DNA of 5,532 bases, taken from positions 1-5,532 of the forward strand of contig CANJNU010000080.1 of assembly GCA_947475645.1 (NCBI GenBank), written 5' to 3'. Below the pieces are notes generated by a model, which saw only the letters and a list, made by a program, of their open reading frames with translations, ran no database searches and had not been told where the DNA came from. The DNA comes from Bacteriovoracaceae bacterium (GTDB lineage Bacteria > Bdellovibrionota > UBA1018). Shown in pieces: positions 4,277 through 5,532 of the stretch. A program made the translations under genes and the position numbers. Positions within the stretch are counted from its first letter, which is position 1, and each line of letters begins with the position of its first letter.

Positions 4277-5532
4277 TCAAAGGCGATTCTTCCAGTCGGA
4301 TCGTTCATTTAGGGCAGCTATCAAACGCTGCTTTTCATGATCCGCATCCTCTGGTCCCAAACCCATTTCGTCGGCCCAAACCTTCGAGAGTTCGTTCACC
4401 CAGGGCAAGCCATGGTCTGCTCTGGAGAGATACAGAGGCACTCTGCGTAAGTAGAAGTCCTCCAAGCGAACCACCATTTCACAGCGAACCGAATGCCTTA
4501 GCTGAGCCTCCAGTAGCGGAAAGCCTGCAGGGTCTTCGCGTCTTCCAGAGGATTCAGTCGCGGAAGCTAGAGCTAGCTCCATCACTGACAGCGCCTCGGC
4601 ACCGTATCGAGAAAGAAGTTCCTCTGGAATCTTTAAATTTTTCGAAGCCGACTCGATTCGGCATCGCTCAACAGCAACTGGAGTGGCCTGTGGATTCACA
4701 GGCTCCTTAGTTCGAGAGGCGTGATGCTTCGGAATCTGAGGCAAGCCTTGAGCCCGCATGGGGGCTTTCAAATCGGCTCGCCAAGTTTTTAACGTAAAGT
4801 CGACAATCTCTTCGGCCATCTTTCGATGCGTCGTATACTTTCCACCGGCCACCAGCACCGTTCCACCCGGACCACGCCCAATATGGTGTTCGCGACTCAC
4901 TTTTTGCAAAGCCTCCGACGCAGTTCCCGGCTGCCCTTCACTGCCCGATGCCGGAGCACTGGCCCCCATTAACGGCCTCACGCCCACATACGCGCTCACA
5001 ATATCATCGGCCGTGAGATTCAAATCGGGGAAATACTTAGTCAAAAGGCCAATCAGATAAGTCACATCTCCCGGCTCAATCTCGGCCTTTTCTGGGTCCT
5101 TCGGAGTGGGTCCATCGGTCGTCCCTACAATGGTCACTCCCGCACCCAAGTCGGTTCTCGGAATCACAAACGAGATCCGGCCATCCTCAGGATGATTCAT
5201 CACCATCGCTCCCGGCACGGGAATTCTCTTCCAGTCGAAAATAAGGTGAACCCCCTTGCTCGGATTCAACCAACTTCGCCATTGAGAAGAAATCTGAGCA
5301 CCCACCTCATCGGTCCAGGGGCCCGCGCAAACCACCACCCGATGCGCTTTGAGATCGATCGTATTTGCGTTGCCCGATGGAGAAGCAAGATCCCGAACCC
5401 GGTATCCACAGATTCGCTCACCCGACCAGAGTGGGCCAAGTGCCTCGACATAATTAGCTACGCCAGCCCCTAATGCATGCGCAGACCGTAAATTCTCGAC
5501 TGCAAGAACATCATCCCACATCGAAGCATCGA
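4277..5532 (-). CDS. glpD: Glycerol-3-phosphate dehydrogenase, FAD-dependent (GlpD-like), C-terminal part
   Basis: This frame enters from the right edge and ends at TGA (4279-4277), giving about 417 residues of a protein usually 500-550 long. The N-terminal FAD-binding GxGxxG region is missing because it lies outside. The ATG at 5521 is internal: the codons before it (D-A-S) continue the family's D-A-x-x-x-D-D block. Counting from that Met, seen are SKGVHLI (88-94), RISFVIPR (115-122), GTTD (133-136), GVRPL (180-184) and GGKYTTHRK (226-234), all matching GlpD landmarks around flavin and substrate. The C-terminal helical domain (about 270-414) includes EMVVRLEDFYLRR. The enzyme oxidises sn-glycerol 3-phosphate to dihydroxyacetone phosphate at the inner membrane and passes electrons to quinone. 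It is convergent with the MCE gene and separated by seven bases. Gene and product are clear; a functional link with the transporter is not shown. Confidence 0.93.
   Translation of the reverse strand, partial: DASMWDDVLAVENLRSAHALGAGVANYVEALGPLWSGERICGYRVRDLASPSGNANTIDLKAHRVVVCAGPWTDEVGAQISSQWRSWLNPSKGVHLIFDWKRIPVPGAMVMNHPEDGRISFVIPRTDLGAGVTIVGTTDGPTPKDPEKAEIEPGDVTYLIGLLTKYFPDLNLTADDIVSAYVGVRPLMGASAPASGSEGQPGTASEALQKVSREHHIGRGPGGTVLVAGGKYTTHRKMAEEIVDFTLKTWRADLKAPMRAQGLPQIPKHHASRTKEPVNPQATPVAVERCRIESASKNLKIPEELLSRYGAEALSVMELALASATESSGRREDPAGFPLLEAQLRHSVRCEMVVRLEDFYLRRVPLYLSRADHGLPWVNELSKVWADEMGLGPEDADHEKQRLIAALNERSDWKNRL

Noticed and set aside
4269..4289. Bidirectional terminator between the MCE gene and glpD
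   Set aside because: The stem is four Watson-Crick pairs plus two G-U pairs with an eight-base loop and no proper T run on either strand.
4758..5060. 100-residue + strand frame opposite glpD
   Set aside because: It is antisense to the conserved GVRPL and GGK motifs of GlpD and shows no family resemblance.
5519..5521. ATG 5521 (- strand) as the true glpD start
   Set aside because: The frame is open beyond it to the window edge, the preceding residues fit the family, and the FAD-binding N-terminus would be missing.

Overview
The window is from a Gram-negative (diderm) bacterium, because its core is an MCE/Mla-type ABC transporter for lipids at the envelope. Base composition looks balanced by eye, and GTG and TTG starts occur. 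A Bdellovibrio-like or other former-deltaproteobacterial lineage would fit, but that is an impression, not a demonstration.

Layout. Bases 2-304 (+) are the C-terminal end of a gene most like DNA polymerase III delta' (holB). Twelve bases later a tightly packed five-gene cluster starts, all on +: ABC ATPase A (317-1024), ABC ATPase B (1024-1803), MlaE-type permease A (1800-2615), MlaE-type permease B (2612-3379) and one MCE-domain (MlaD-like) protein (3442-4269). The four transporter-core genes overlap by 1, 4 and 4 bases; the MCE gene stands apart by 62 bases with its own ribosome binding site. Seven bases beyond it, and convergent, is a glycerol-3-phosphate dehydrogenase gene (glpD-like, - strand, 4277 to the window end), whose N-terminus lies outside. 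No RNA gene, insertion sequence, CRISPR array or convincing promoter or terminator was seen, and there is no gene-free stretch over 300 bases.

How the genes work together. In E. coli MlaFEDB the core is a homodimer of one ATPase (MlaF) and one permease (MlaE) under an MCE hexamer. Here both ATPase and permease are duplicated as divergent pairs beside a single MCE gene, which suggests a heterodimeric core. The ATPase motifs support this. ATPase A has Asp in place of the catalytic Walker B Glu and Asn in place of the switch His, but an intact LSGGM signature. ATPase B has an intact Glu and His but a damaged signature (ISYGM). Since each ATP site in an ABC dimer uses Walker A/B and H-loop of one subunit plus the signature of the other, all three defects fall in the same composite site and the other site stays fully canonical. 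That is the layout of asymmetric ABC machines such as TAP1/TAP2, here in an MCE lipid transporter. It is the main point of interest in the window.
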